A stretch of 64,000 nucleotides of DNA from Pseudonocardia sp. EC080619-01 (GTDB taxonomy: Bacteria; Actinomycetota; Actinomycetes; Mycobacteriales; Pseudonocardiaceae). Of this stretch, positions 14,202 through 22,190 are shown one piece after another (the first letter of the stretch is position 1; each line of letters begins with the position of its first letter). The DNA is taken from contig NZ_CP012184.1 in the NCBI RefSeq assembly GCF_001420995.1, positions 5,440,501 to 5,504,500 of the forward strand. The letters run 5' to 3'. A program made the position numbers and the translations under genes. The notes under the pieces are model-generated. The model was given only the letters and a program-made list of their open reading frames with translations, made no database searches and was not told the origin of the DNA.

Positions 14202-15458
14202 TCAGCCGACGACGCCGCGGTCGTGCAGCGCGCCGATCTCGGCCTCGGACAGCCCGAGCTCACCGGCCAGCACGTCGTCGGTCTCCCGGCCGAGCTGCGG
14301 CGCGTTCCCGGGGGCGCCGTGTTCGCCGTCCCAGCGGATGGGGGAGCGGGCGGTGATGCCGCTCGCCCCGCCGGGCAGCGTGAGATCGGCCAGCAGCGGG
14401 TGGACGCCCGCCCGGTGCTCGCCGGCCACGTGCGTCATCCCCTGGTAGCGGCCCCACAGCACGCGCGCGTGGTTGAGCTCGGTCTCGACGGTCGCCGAGT
14501 CCCGGGCGAGGAACCACGGCTTGAGCACGGCGGCGATCGTCTCGCGCAGCCGGTAGCGCTCGGTCTCGTCGGCGAGGTCGGCGTCGAGCGCCTTCTCCAG
14601 GGCGCTGAACACGGCCTCGGTGCCGGTGACCGTGACCAGCGCGTTCCACTGCCCCGGGGTGAGCGCGACGACCATGACGCGTTCCCCGTCGGAGCAGGCG
14701 AAGTCCACGCCGAAGCTGCCGTAGACGTGGTTGCCGTGCCGTGGCCGCTCGTGACCGTGCTCCTCGGCCTCGGACAGCCAGCCGAGGTTCGCGACCCCGG
14801 CGAGCGCGACGTCGGACAGCGCGATCTCCGAGTACACCCCGCGCCCGGTCCGGGTCCGCTGGTGCAGCGCCGCGAGCACCGTGGTGGAGACCGTGAGGCC
14901 GGTGACCAGGTCCCAGGCGGGGAGCACGTGGTTGACCGGTGCCGCGCCCTCCTCGCTGCCGGTGATCTGCGGGATCCCGACCTCGGCGTTGACCGTGTAG
15001 TCGACCGCGGGGCGCCCGTCGGGGTAGCCCTGGACGCGGACGTGGATCAGGTCCGCGCGGCGGGCGGTGAGGGCGTCGTTGGCCATCCAGCGGCGGCCGA
15101 CGACGTTGTCCACCAGCACCCCGCGGTCCTCGCCGGGGGCGGTGGCGAGGGCGAGCACGAGCTCCCGGCCCTCGTCGGACCGCATGTCGACGGTGACCGA
15201 GCGCTTGCCCTTGTTGAGCGAGGCCCAGTAGTACGAGTCGCCGGTGCCGTGCCCGGCGGCCGGCCAGCGTCCGTGGTCCGGGCCGCCGCCGATCGGGTCG
15301 ATCCGGATGACCGAGGCGCCGAGCTGGGCGAGGGTCATCCCGCCCGTCGGTCCGGCGACGAAGCTCGCGCACTCCACGACCCGCAGGCCGTCGAGCGGGC
15401 GCGGGAGCCCGGCGGCGGGCAGGTCCTCGGGGGATGGTGTCGTCACGTCCGGTTGCAC
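14202..15458 (-). CDS. CaiB/BaiF CoA-transferase, 2-methylfumaryl-CoA isomerase-like
   Basis: A class III CoA-transferase of 418 residues. GLRVVECASFVAGPTGGMTLAQLG and IRIDPIGGGPDHGRWP form the N-terminal CoA-binding region; WASLNKGKRSVTVDMR and VDYTVNAEVGIPQITG with APVNHVLPAWDLVTG follow. These last blocks resemble mesaconyl-C1-CoA/C4-CoA (2-methylfumaryl-CoA) isomerases from memory, better than carnitine or formyl-CoA transferases. If so, it moves CoA within a branched dicarboxylate. The GTG at 15458 has a weak RBS; a GTG at 15446 is a possible alternative. No partner gene of a methylfumarate pathway is adjacent. Confidence 0.75.
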   Translation of the reverse strand: MQPDVTTPSPEDLPAAGLPRPLDGLRVVECASFVAGPTGGMTLAQLGASVIRIDPIGGGPDHGRWPAAGHGTGDSYYWASLNKGKRSVTVDMRSDEGRELVLALATAPGEDRGVLVDNVVGRRWMANDALTARRADLIHVRVQGYPDGRPAVDYTVNAEVGIPQITGSEEGAAPVNHVLPAWDLVTGLTVSTTVLAALHQRTRTGRGVYSEIALSDVALAGVANLGWLSEAEEHGHERPRHGNHVYGSFGVDFACSDGERVMVVALTPGQWNALVTVTGTEAVFSALEKALDADLADETERYRLRETIAAVLKPWFLARDSATVETELNHARVLWGRYQGMTHVAGEHRAGVHPLLADLTLPGGASGITARSPIRWDGEHGAPGNAPQLGRETDDVLAGELGLSEAEIGALHDRGVVG

Positions 15459-15527
15459 CTCTCGGGTCGTTCACGTGGGGTCGTGCGGGGTCCACCGACA
15501 TCCTGCACCGGTGCGACGCGGGTCGGG

Positions 15528-15872
15528 TCAGCCGGCGAGCACGAATCCGAGCGCGGCGACCGCGAACAGCACGCAGGCCAGGGCGGTGCACAGCATCGAC
15601 ACCCCGCCCCCGACGAGCGGTGTGTGGTCCGAGGCCAGGGTCCGGTGGACGTGCAGGTAGCGGCGTTCGGTCATGACCAGGAGTCCGACGGCGACGGCGA
15701 ACCCGACGACCCCGGGCAGCAGCAGGAGCAGGTCCCCGGAGTCGCCCGGCAGGATGCGCATCGCGACGAGCGAGCCGGCCGCGAGGGAGATCGCCGTCCG
15801 CCGCCAGGCCAGGCCCGTGCGCTCGGGCTGCAGGCCGGCGTCGAACAGCGGCCCGGTGCGCTCGGAGCTCAT
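15528..15872 (-). CDS. DUF202 membrane protein, copy 2
   Basis: A 114-residue protein with three hydrophobic helices. The N-terminal ERTGLAWRRTAISLAAGSL is the DUF202 mark (Arg-Thr-x-Leu-Ala-Trp-x-Arg-Thr). Its ATG overlaps the stop of the upstream DUF202 gene by 4 nt, so the two are coupled and probably act together in the membrane. The function of the family is unknown. Confidence 0.8.
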   Translation of the reverse strand: MSSERTGPLFDAGLQPERTGLAWRRTAISLAAGSLVAMRILPGDSGDLLLLLPGVVGFAVAVGLLVMTERRYLHVHRTLASDHTPLVGGGVSMLCTALACVLFAVAALGFVLAG

Positions 15873-16279
15873 CGGAGCAGCACGGCCAGCCCGACGAGGA
15901 CACCGGCCGCGACCACCGCGATCCCGGTGGGGAGCGCCAGCGCGGGCGGCGGCAGCGGTCGTCGGAGACGCAGCGCCCGCTCGGTGGTGTACCAGCCGAC
16001 CCACGCCTGCACCGGGGTGAGCAGCCCGGCGACGATCAGCAGGACCGACGCCGCGAGCCGCAGGCCCGGCTGCAGGTCGAGGCCGAGGGCCTCCAGTGCG
16101 ACACCACCGGCGACGAGTGCCAGCGCGGTCCGGATCCAGGCGAGGAAGGTGCGCTCGTTGGCGAGGGTGAACCGCGGGTCGGGCTCGGTGCCCGCACGGA
16201 ACAGCCGGGCCGGGAACCGCCGGTCGCGCCGTTCCGGCTCGACGGGCGTGCCGTCCGGTCCCGGTTCCGATCTTGCCAC
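15869..16279 (-). CDS. DUF202/YidH-like membrane protein, copy 1
   Basis: A 136-residue protein. ANERTFLAWIRTALALVAGGVAL is a textbook YidH/DUF202 motif (here split over residues about 47-70), followed by two more hydrophobic helices. I start at the GTG at 16279, the nearest start before a charged cytoplasmic N-terminus; the extension to 16372 is low-complexity. It forms a translationally coupled pair with the gene at 15528. The nearest upstream gene in the same direction is the DeoR regulator, 55 nt away. Confidence 0.75.
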   Translation of the reverse strand: MARSEPGPDGTPVEPERRDRRFPARLFRAGTEPDPRFTLANERTFLAWIRTALALVAGGVALEALGLDLQPGLRLAASVLLIVAGLLTPVQAWVGWYTTERALRLRRPLPPPALALPTGIAVVAAGVLVGLAVLLR

Positions 16280-16334
16280 GTTCCCGAGGGTAGCTCCGGT
16301 CCCGGCGGGCAGCGGCCGGTGCCCACCGGCCGGC

Positions 16335-17126
16335 TCAGCGCGCTGCGGCCGGGACCCGGACGAGCTCCGCACCGGACCCCTCGATCTCGCCGGCCGCGGC
16401 GTCGCCGAGGCCGTCGTCGGTGATCACCGTGTCGACCTCGTCGAGCCGCAGCACCCGGTAGCGGGCGAACCGGCCGTACTTGCTGCTGCCCGCGACCAGC
16501 ACCGTGGACCCGGCGGCGGCCAGCGCCGCGCGCTTCACGTCGACCTTGGCCTCGACCGGCGTGGTGACCCCGTGCCCGACGTCCCACGAGCTCGACGACA
16601 GGAACGCGACGTCCAGCGACAGCTCCTTGAGCGCGAGGGTCGCGAGCCGCCCCGCGGTGGACCGGTTCTCCCGCTCGACCCGCCCGCCCAGGCAGATGAG
16701 GTCCACTCCCGGGTGGTCGAGGAAGTCGGCGACGGTCGCGAGGTCGTTGCTGACCACCGTCAGCTCGCGCAGGTGCCCGAGGTGCGGGCGCATGGCCTGC
16801 ACGGTGGTGCCCGCGTCGAGGTAGACGGTCATGCCGTCGGTGACCATGGCGGCCGCCGCGACGGCCATCGCCTCCTTCTCCGGCCGGTCGGCCACCGCCT
16901 TCTCGTCGCGGTCCGGCTCGCGCAGCAGCCGGCTCGCGAGCCGCGCACCGCCCGGTGTGGACTCCACGGCGCCCTGCTTCGCGAGCGCCTCGACGTCGCG
17001 CCGGACGGTCATGTGGCTGACGCCGAGCTGCTCGGTCAGCTGGTTGAAGCTGAGCACCTGCGACTGCCGGAGCAGCCGGAGGATCTCCTGCCTGCGTTGC
17101 TCGGGGATGAGCGGCGGGCTCGCCAT
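16335..17126 (-). CDS. DeoR/GlpR-family regulator of acid-sugar catabolism
   Basis: A 263-residue regulator. The N-terminal DeoR helix-turn-helix is RQEILRLLRQSQVLSFNQL followed by LGVSHMTVRRDVEALAKQG. The C-terminal sugar-phosphate-binding domain has VYLDAGTTVQAM, ELTVVSNDLA, LICLGGRV and VAGSSKYGRFA. DeoR members are usually released from DNA by a phosphorylated sugar intermediate. It lies 2 nt after otnC, with an RBS (GAGGAGGT) inside the end of that gene, so it is the third gene of the otnK-otnC operon and likely controls it. Confidence 0.88.
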   Translation of the reverse strand: MASPPLIPEQRRQEILRLLRQSQVLSFNQLTEQLGVSHMTVRRDVEALAKQGAVESTPGGARLASRLLREPDRDEKAVADRPEKEAMAVAAAAMVTDGMTVYLDAGTTVQAMRPHLGHLRELTVVSNDLATVADFLDHPGVDLICLGGRVERENRSTAGRLATLALKELSLDVAFLSSSSWDVGHGVTTPVEAKVDVKRAALAAAGSTVLVAGSSKYGRFARYRVLRLDEVDTVITDDGLGDAAAGEIEGSGAELVRVPAAAR

Positions 17127-17128
17127 GG

Positions 17129-17791
17129 CTACCTCCTCGACGATCCGACTGTAGTGCGCCCGCCCCACGGGCTCGCCCACCGCCGGGCCAGCTCGCGGGT
17201 CGCGTCCGGGGTGAGCCCGCGGCGCGGCAGCCCGGTGGTGAGCAGGGCGATCCGGCACGCCTCCTCCAGCTCGACGGCCATCTCGCACGCCTGCGCCGCG
17301 TCCGCCGCGGCGACGACGGAGCCGTGGTTGGCGAGCAGCGCCGCGCGCAGCTCCCAGGGGCACCCGCGCAGGTCGTCGCCCAGGCCGGGATCGCCCGGCG
17401 GCCGGTAGGGCAGCAGCGGGGTCTGCCCGACCCGCATCACGTAGTACGGCGTCAGCGGCGGCACCGCGCTCGCGTCGGACCACGGTTCCAGGCAGGACGC
17501 GGCGACGGCGTAGGGGGAGTGGACGTGCACGACGGCCCGGTGCTCCGGGTCGCGGGCGTAGAACGCCAGGTGCAGCGGCCACTCCTTCGACGGCCGGGCA
17601 CCGTCGAGGTGCCTGCCGTCGAGGTCGAGCACGGCGACGTCGTCGGGGCCCAGCCGGCCCAGCGAGGTCCCGGACCCGCTGACCAGGACCCGGTCCCCGT
17701 CGCGGACGCTGATGTTGCCGCTGGTGCCGGGGCTCAGCCCATCGGCGACCACCCGGGCGCCCGCGGCCAGCAGCGCGTCGACGGCGTTCAC
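17129..17791 (-). CDS. otnC: Class II aldolase-type 3-oxo-tetronate 4-phosphate decarboxylase
   Basis: A 220-residue class II aldolase/adducin-fold protein. GLSPGTSGNISVRDGDRVLV and SGSGTSLGRL form the phosphate-binding loops, PSKEWPLHLAFYARDPEHRAV carries the acid residue, VVHVHSPYAVA gives two zinc-binding histidines and LLANHGSVVA the third. Together with a DUF1537 kinase next door this matches OtnC, which decarboxylates a phosphorylated 3-oxo-tetronate to dihydroxyacetone phosphate. The GTG start overlaps the kinase stop (GTGA). Fuculose-aldolase-like activity cannot be excluded from sequence alone. Confidence 0.82.
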   Translation of the reverse strand: MNAVDALLAAGARVVADGLSPGTSGNISVRDGDRVLVSGSGTSLGRLGPDDVAVLDLDGRHLDGARPSKEWPLHLAFYARDPEHRAVVHVHSPYAVAASCLEPWSDASAVPPLTPYYVMRVGQTPLLPYRPPGDPGLGDDLRGCPWELRAALLANHGSVVAAADAAQACEMAVELEEACRIALLTTGLPRRGLTPDATRELARRWASPWGGRTTVGSSRR

Positions 17792-19023
17792 GCGAGCACG
17801 TCCCAGGCCGAGGTGAACAGGTCGTCGGGACCGAAGTTCCCGCTCTTGAGGGCGAGGGTGACCGCCCGGCCGTCCGCGGTCGTCGCGGCCGTCCAGCAGA
17901 TGCCCGGGGCGATCTCCGGCCCGATCCGCAGCAGGCCGGCGCCGAGCGACCGGACCACGGCACCGCTGGTCTCGCCGCCCGCGACCAGGAGCCGGGACAC
18001 GGTGCCGTCGGCGACGAGCGCGTGCCCGGCGGCCGCGAGCACCGCCTCGACGGCGGGGGCGACGGCGGCGCCGTCCACCTCGGCGACGACGTCGCCCGGC
18101 TCCGCGGTCGCGTAGACGACGGGCGCGGAGCCCACCGGCTGCTCCCGCACCCAGGCCGTCAGCCGCGCGGTCTCGGCGTCCGGGTCCCGCACCGCCGTCA
18201 CCGGGTCGATCCGGAGCGACGGTGCGGTGCGGGCGGCGTCGGCGACCTGGCGCCGGGTCGCGGCGGAGGCGCTGCCGCACAGGGTCAGGCGGACCCGTCC
18301 GGGGGCGGCGGGGCGCCAGTCGTCGGCCGGGGTCCCGGGATCGGGCAGCCCCAGGGCGAGCCCGGAGCCGCCGCTGACGACGGGTGCGCCGGCGACGGCC
18401 GCGCCGAGGACCCGCAGGTCGTCGTCGTCCACCGTGTCGACGACGACGTAGCGGCCCGCCGCCTCCGCGAGCGCGGCGCGTACCGCGCCGGGGCCCCGGC
18501 GGACCGTGGCGAGGTGGATCTCGTCGACGGCGTGCGGGGTCTGCGGGGCGAGCAGCTCCGCGACCCGGGAGCGGGTCATCGGCGTGAGCGGGTGGTGCCG
18601 CATGGGGGAGCGTTCCAGCAGCTCGGCGCCGACGAACAGATGTCCCTGGTAGACGGTGCGGCCGTTGGCGGGCAGCGCCGGCGCGACGACGACGGTGCCG
18701 GCCCCGGCGCGGTCGGCGACGGCGTCGAGCACCGGGCCGATGTTGCCGCGGTCGGTCGAGTCGAACGTGGAGCAGTACTTCACGTAGAGCCGGTCGGCGC
18801 CCCAGCCGCGCAGCCGGTCCACCGCCCGTTCCGACGCGGCGACCGCCTCGGCGACGGGCGCGGTACGCGACTTCAACGCCACCACGACGGCGTCGAGCCC
18901 CTCGCGCACGGCGGGATCCGGGTCGTGCTCCTCGATCACCACGGCCACGCGGTGACCGTTGCGGCGGAGCATGATCGCCAGATCCGTGGCGCCGGTGAAG
19001 TCGTCGGCGACGGCTCCGAGCAT
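17788..19023 (-). CDS. otnK: Four-carbon acid-sugar kinase (DUF1537 family)
   Basis: A 411-residue two-domain kinase. The N-terminal substrate domain starts LGAVADDFTGATDLAI and has YCSTFDSTDRGNIGPV; the C-terminal nucleotide domain has VAGGETSGAVVRSLGAG and ALKSGNFGPDDLF. DUF1537 enzymes phosphorylate 3-oxo-tetronate, threonate or erythronate with ATP. Pairing with an OtnC-like aldolase favours 3-oxo-tetronate kinase. A strong RBS (AAGGAGG) lies 15-9 nt before the ATG. The operon reads kinase, aldolase, DeoR regulator, and diverges from an oxidoreductase-permease pair. Confidence 0.85.
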   Translation of the reverse strand: MLGAVADDFTGATDLAIMLRRNGHRVAVVIEEHDPDPAVREGLDAVVVALKSRTAPVAEAVAASERAVDRLRGWGADRLYVKYCSTFDSTDRGNIGPVLDAVADRAGAGTVVVAPALPANGRTVYQGHLFVGAELLERSPMRHHPLTPMTRSRVAELLAPQTPHAVDEIHLATVRRGPGAVRAALAEAAGRYVVVDTVDDDDLRVLGAAVAGAPVVSGGSGLALGLPDPGTPADDWRPAAPGRVRLTLCGSASAATRRQVADAARTAPSLRIDPVTAVRDPDAETARLTAWVREQPVGSAPVVYATAEPGDVVAEVDGAAVAPAVEAVLAAAGHALVADGTVSRLLVAGGETSGAVVRSLGAGLLRIGPEIAPGICWTAATTADGRAVTLALKSGNFGPDDLFTSAWDVLA

Positions 19024-19040
19024 CGGATGAGCCTCCTTGT

Positions 19041-19073
19041 GAAAATCTGGGGCATGTTTGTAGAAATCTAGAT
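19041..19073. promoter_or_regulatory. Putative DeoR operator: AAATCT direct repeats
   Basis: GAAAATCT (19041-19048) and GAAATCT (19063-19069) lie about two helical turns apart between divergent otnK and the SAF-domain gene, and the second overlaps the palindrome ATCTAGAT (19066-19073). This AT-rich patch stands out in GC-rich surroundings and is a reasonable site for the DeoR protein of the operon. Confidence 0.45.
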
Positions 19074-19142
19074 CCTGTGTCAGAGTCACGCCACCCCCGG
19101 TCCGGCCGGGGGACGAGAGTGCGGTGCCAGATTGGAGCAACG

Positions 19143-20465
19143 GTGATCCATCCCCATTCCGCACGGGCCCATGCGCCCGTCCGGATCGCGCTGACCGGGG
19201 CGAACGGCGGCTACGGCCGCACGTTGCTCGCCCAGCTGCGGCAGACACCGGAACTGGTGCCGGCCGTCCTGGTCGATCCCGACGTCGACGGCCTGGAGCG
19301 GACCCTCGCCGAGCTGGGCCCCGGCTCCGGCGGCCCCACGGTGCTCACCGACGCCGCGGACGTGCCCTGGGACGGTGTCGACGTCCTCGTGGAGGCCACC
19401 GGGCGGATCGACGTCGGGACCGCCTGCGCCGCGGCGGCCCTCGACCATGGCGTGCACGTCGTCATGGTCTCCAAGGAGGTCGACACGGTCGCGGGCGTCG
19501 CCCTCGCCGAGCGGGCCCGTGCCGCCGGTCGCGCCTACCTCCCCGCCGACGGCGACCAGCCCGCCAACCTGATCCGCCTCGTCGACTGGGTGTCGGCCAC
19601 CGGGCTGGAGATCGTCGCGATCGGCAAGGCGGGGGAGTACGACCTCGTCCTCGACCCCGCGGCCGGGACCCTCGTCCAGAACGACGTGACCGTCGAGGTG
19701 CCGGCCCTGGCCGGGCTGCTGGAGCTGGGCACCGACGTGCGGGCGACCCTCGCGGCCCGCGCCGACGCCGTCGCCGGCCTGAAGCGGTCGGCCGCGGCCG
19801 ACCTCTGCGAGATGACCGTGGTCGCCACCCGCACCGGCGCCGTCCCCGACCGGGAGGACCTGCACTACCCGGTCGCCCGGATCGCCGAGCTCGCCGACGT
19901 GTACGCCGCACGCGAGCACGGCGGGGTCCGCGAGCACGACGGCGTGGTCGACGTCTTCTCCGCGCTGCGCCTGCCCGGCGAGGCGAGCGTCGCCGGGGGC
20001 GTGTTCGCCGTCGTCCGCACCGGCGACCCGGTGACCTGGGAGATGTTGCGCGGCAAGGGGCACGTCGTCAGCCGCGACGGGCGCTACGCCTGCCTCTACT
20101 GGCCGTACCACGCGATGGGCGCGGAGACGCCGCTGACGATCCACGCCGCCGTCGACGGGTCCGGGCCCGCACCGCAGCCCCGGCCGACCACCCTGCTGGC
20201 CGCCCGGACCGCCGGTGACCTGGAGGCGGGCACGGAGTTCACCGTGACCGGCCACCACCACGAGATCGCCGGCGTCGCGCCGGTGATGGTGACCGCCGAG
20301 CCCGGTACCGCGCCGTACTACCTGCTCGCCGGGACCCGGCTGAACCGCGCGGTGCCGGCCGGTGAGCTGGTACGCGTCGACGACCTCGACGGCGCCGACC
20401 CGGGGGCGCTCGCCGCGCACCGGGTCGCCGAGTCCGCCATGACCGGGGCGGGGGTGCCGGCATGA
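19143..20465 (+). CDS. SAF-domain, homoserine-dehydrogenase-like NAD(P) oxidoreductase
   Basis: A 440-residue protein. The N-terminal Rossmann fold has IALTGANGGYGRTLLAQL and VLVEATGRIDVGTACAAAAL with MVSKEVD, as in homoserine-dehydrogenase-like proteins. The C-terminal third carries a SAF domain (AARTAGDLEAGTEFTVTG, then LLAGTRLNRAVPAGELV). In other bacteria such proteins accompany DUF1537 kinases. It may supply the oxidised acid-sugar substrate of OtnK, replacing the usual LtnD/DenD dehydrogenase. The GTG at 19143 is chosen because GGAG lies 5-8 nt upstream; an upstream start at 19077 is possible. Confidence 0.75.
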   Translation: MIHPHSARAHAPVRIALTGANGGYGRTLLAQLRQTPELVPAVLVDPDVDGLERTLAELGPGSGGPTVLTDAADVPWDGVDVLVEATGRIDVGTACAAAALDHGVHVVMVSKEVDTVAGVALAERARAAGRAYLPADGDQPANLIRLVDWVSATGLEIVAIGKAGEYDLVLDPAAGTLVQNDVTVEVPALAGLLELGTDVRATLAARADAVAGLKRSAAADLCEMTVVATRTGAVPDREDLHYPVARIAELADVYAAREHGGVREHDGVVDVFSALRLPGEASVAGGVFAVVRTGDPVTWEMLRGKGHVVSRDGRYACLYWPYHAMGAETPLTIHAAVDGSGPAPQPRPTTLLAARTAGDLEAGTEFTVTGHHHEIAGVAPVMVTAEPGTAPYYLLAGTRLNRAVPAGELVRVDDLDGADPGALAAHRVAESAMTGAGVPA

Positions 20466-21814
20466 GCGCCGAGGTCATCGCGCTGGTCGTGTTCGCGGCG
20501 GTGTTCGCGATCTCGGCGATCCGCAACGTGCACATGGGAGCGCTCGCGCTGGTGGCGGCGTTCCTCGTCGGCATCGGGGTGGTCGGGGAGAGCCTCGACG
20601 ACATCCTCGCCGACTTCCCCGTCGACGCCCTGCTGATCCTCCTGGGCATCACCTACCTGTTCGGCATGGCCCGGGAGACCGGCACCATCGACTGGCTGGT
20701 CGACCGCTCGGTGCGCGTGGTCGGCGACCGGGTCGCGCTGCTGCCGTGGGCGATGTGGCTGATCGGCACCGCCGTGGCCTGCCTGGGCACCTCGCACGCC
20801 GCGTTCGCGGTCGTGCCGATCGCGATGTCGCTGGCGACCACGCACCGGATCAGCCCCACGCTGATGGGCATCGCGATGAGCTCCGCGATCGTCGGCGGGG
20901 CGCTCGCGCCGACCAGCATCAACGGCATCACCGTCGGGACGGTGGCCCGCACGGCCGGGATCCCCTACGACGCCGGCCTGATGTTCTTCCTGTCGGTCGG
21001 GGTGAACGCCCTGGTCGTGCTCGTCGCGTTCCTGATGTTCGGCGGGCCGGAGCTGGTGCGGCGCTCGCGGGGTGCCGGGAACGGCGGTGCCGGGACCGGT
21101 GGTTCGGGGAGCGGCACGGCGTCGTCGACCGGGGGACCGGCCGGTGGCGGCGTCGCCACGGCGACGCGCGCGGAGACCGAACCGGCCCCGCCCCTGAACG
21201 GGCTGCAGATCGGCGTGCTCGCCACGCTCGTCCTGCTGGTGGTCGGGTTCTTCACCCTGACGATCCTCGACGTCGACGTGAACCTCGGCGTCGTCGCGCT
21301 CACCCTCGCGGTCGGACTCTCGCTCTGGAACCCCGAGGTCGGTCGCAAGGCCGTGTCGAAGGTCGACTGGGGCACGATCCTGCTGCTCGGCGGGATCCTC
21401 ACCTACGTCGGCGTGCTCACCCGGCTCGGTGCGATCGACCAGCTCGGGGAGCTCGCCCGCTCGGTGAACGTCCCGCTGGTCGCGGCGATCGTGCTCTGTG
21501 TGATCGCCGGTCTGGTGTCGGCGTTCGCGTCCACCATCGGGATCCTCGGCGCGCTCATCCCGCTCGCGGTGCCGCTCCTGGTGGTCGGCGGCGGGCTGGA
21601 GACGACGGGCTTCATCTACGCGCTCGCGATCTCGGCGTCGCTGGTGGACTGCGCGCCGTTCTCCACCACCGGCGCGACGATCGTCGCCTCGGCGTCGGAA
21701 CCGGAGCGCAAGGTGCTCTCCAACCGGCTGACGGTGTGGGGCTTCGCGATGGTCCTCATCGGCCCGGCCTTCACCATCCTGACGATGGTGGTGCCCTTCC
21801 TGCTCGTGTCCTGA
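20462..21814 (+). CDS. SLC13/MatC-like permease for an organic or sugar acid
   Basis: A 450-residue membrane protein with about 11-12 hydrophobic helices in two halves joined by a Gly/Ser/Thr-rich cytoplasmic linker (residues about 200-240). ALAPTSINGITVGTVA and the later IGILGALIPLAVPLL and LVDCAPFSTTGATIVAS are the re-entrant substrate-loop type regions seen in the MatC branch. ATG overlaps the preceding stop, so it is coupled to the SAF-domain gene and is the likely importer for the tetronate-type substrate. Confidence 0.8.
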   Translation: MSAEVIALVVFAAVFAISAIRNVHMGALALVAAFLVGIGVVGESLDDILADFPVDALLILLGITYLFGMARETGTIDWLVDRSVRVVGDRVALLPWAMWLIGTAVACLGTSHAAFAVVPIAMSLATTHRISPTLMGIAMSSAIVGGALAPTSINGITVGTVARTAGIPYDAGLMFFLSVGVNALVVLVAFLMFGGPELVRRSRGAGNGGAGTGGSGSGTASSTGGPAGGGVATATRAETEPAPPLNGLQIGVLATLVLLVVGFFTLTILDVDVNLGVVALTLAVGLSLWNPEVGRKAVSKVDWGTILLLGGILTYVGVLTRLGAIDQLGELARSVNVPLVAAIVLCVIAGLVSAFASTIGILGALIPLAVPLLVVGGGLETTGFIYALAISASLVDCAPFSTTGATIVASASEPERKVLSNRLTVWGFAMVLIGPAFTILTMVVPFLLVS

Positions 21815-21818
21815 ACCA

Positions 21819-21843
21819 CCCCGCCCCGCCCCGCCCCGCCCCG
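21819..21843 (+). repeat. Five tandem CCCCG units
   Basis: Short tandem repeat just downstream of the SLC13 gene stop. It is prone to slippage and has no obvious function. Confidence 0.7.
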
Positions 21844-21851
21844 CTGCCCCG

Positions 21852-21877
21852 TTGCCACGTTCCGCGGAACGCGGCAA
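21852..21877. repeat. 26-nt near-perfect palindrome
   Basis: TTGCC...GGCAA arms around the centre TTCCGCGGAA, with one mismatched pair. It follows the SLC13 gene by 37 nt and could serve as its terminator hairpin. The half-site GTTCCGCGG recurs at about 22131 in the same gap. Confidence 0.55.
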
Positions 21878-21887
21878 GGGCCGTGGC

Positions 21888-21945
21888 GCTCACCGAACCT
21901 GCCCGCGCTCACGCGATCCGGTGAGCGCGGGCAGGTTCGGTGAGC
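21888..21945. repeat. Large perfect inverted repeat, GGTGAGCG family
   Basis: Two perfect 25-bp arms (arm 1 at 21888-21912, arm 2 at 21921-21945) flank an 8-nt spacer GCGATCCG. The arm ends read GCTCACCG / CGGTGAGC. A shorter relative with the same spacer lies at 22073-22094 and another with 16-bp arms at 63342-63403. This looks like a dispersed extragenic palindromic element. The rest of the 376-nt gap (21815-22190) holds further copies of the half-unit and no gene I can support. Confidence 0.75.
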
Positions 21946-22072
21946 GGAGCCGATCCGGTGAGCGTGCAGGTCGCGGCCCCGTGGCGGGTCCGGGCGTGGC
22001 GACCAGGTCCGGCTGTGTTCGCCGAGTCCGGCACGCTCGCCGAGTCCGGCCGCGCTCACGGAACCCGGCCAC

Positions 22073-22113
22073 GCTCACGCGATCCGGTGAGCGTCGGCGG
22101 ATCCGGTGAGCGC
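22073..22113. repeat. Second GGTGAGCG-family repeat cluster
   Basis: CGCTCAC-GCGATCCG-GTGAGCG (22073-22094) uses the same 8-nt spacer as the large element. It is followed by another direct half-unit GGATCCGGTGAGCG at 22100-22113; a further half-unit CGATCCGGTGAGCG lies at 21951-21964. Confidence 0.65.
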
Positions 22114-22190
22114 GGTGGTCGGCGCCCCCGTTCCGCGGGACGCGCAACGGGGGGCGGCGGGGCGGCGGAGGTGGCGGGGCGTCGGGCGGG

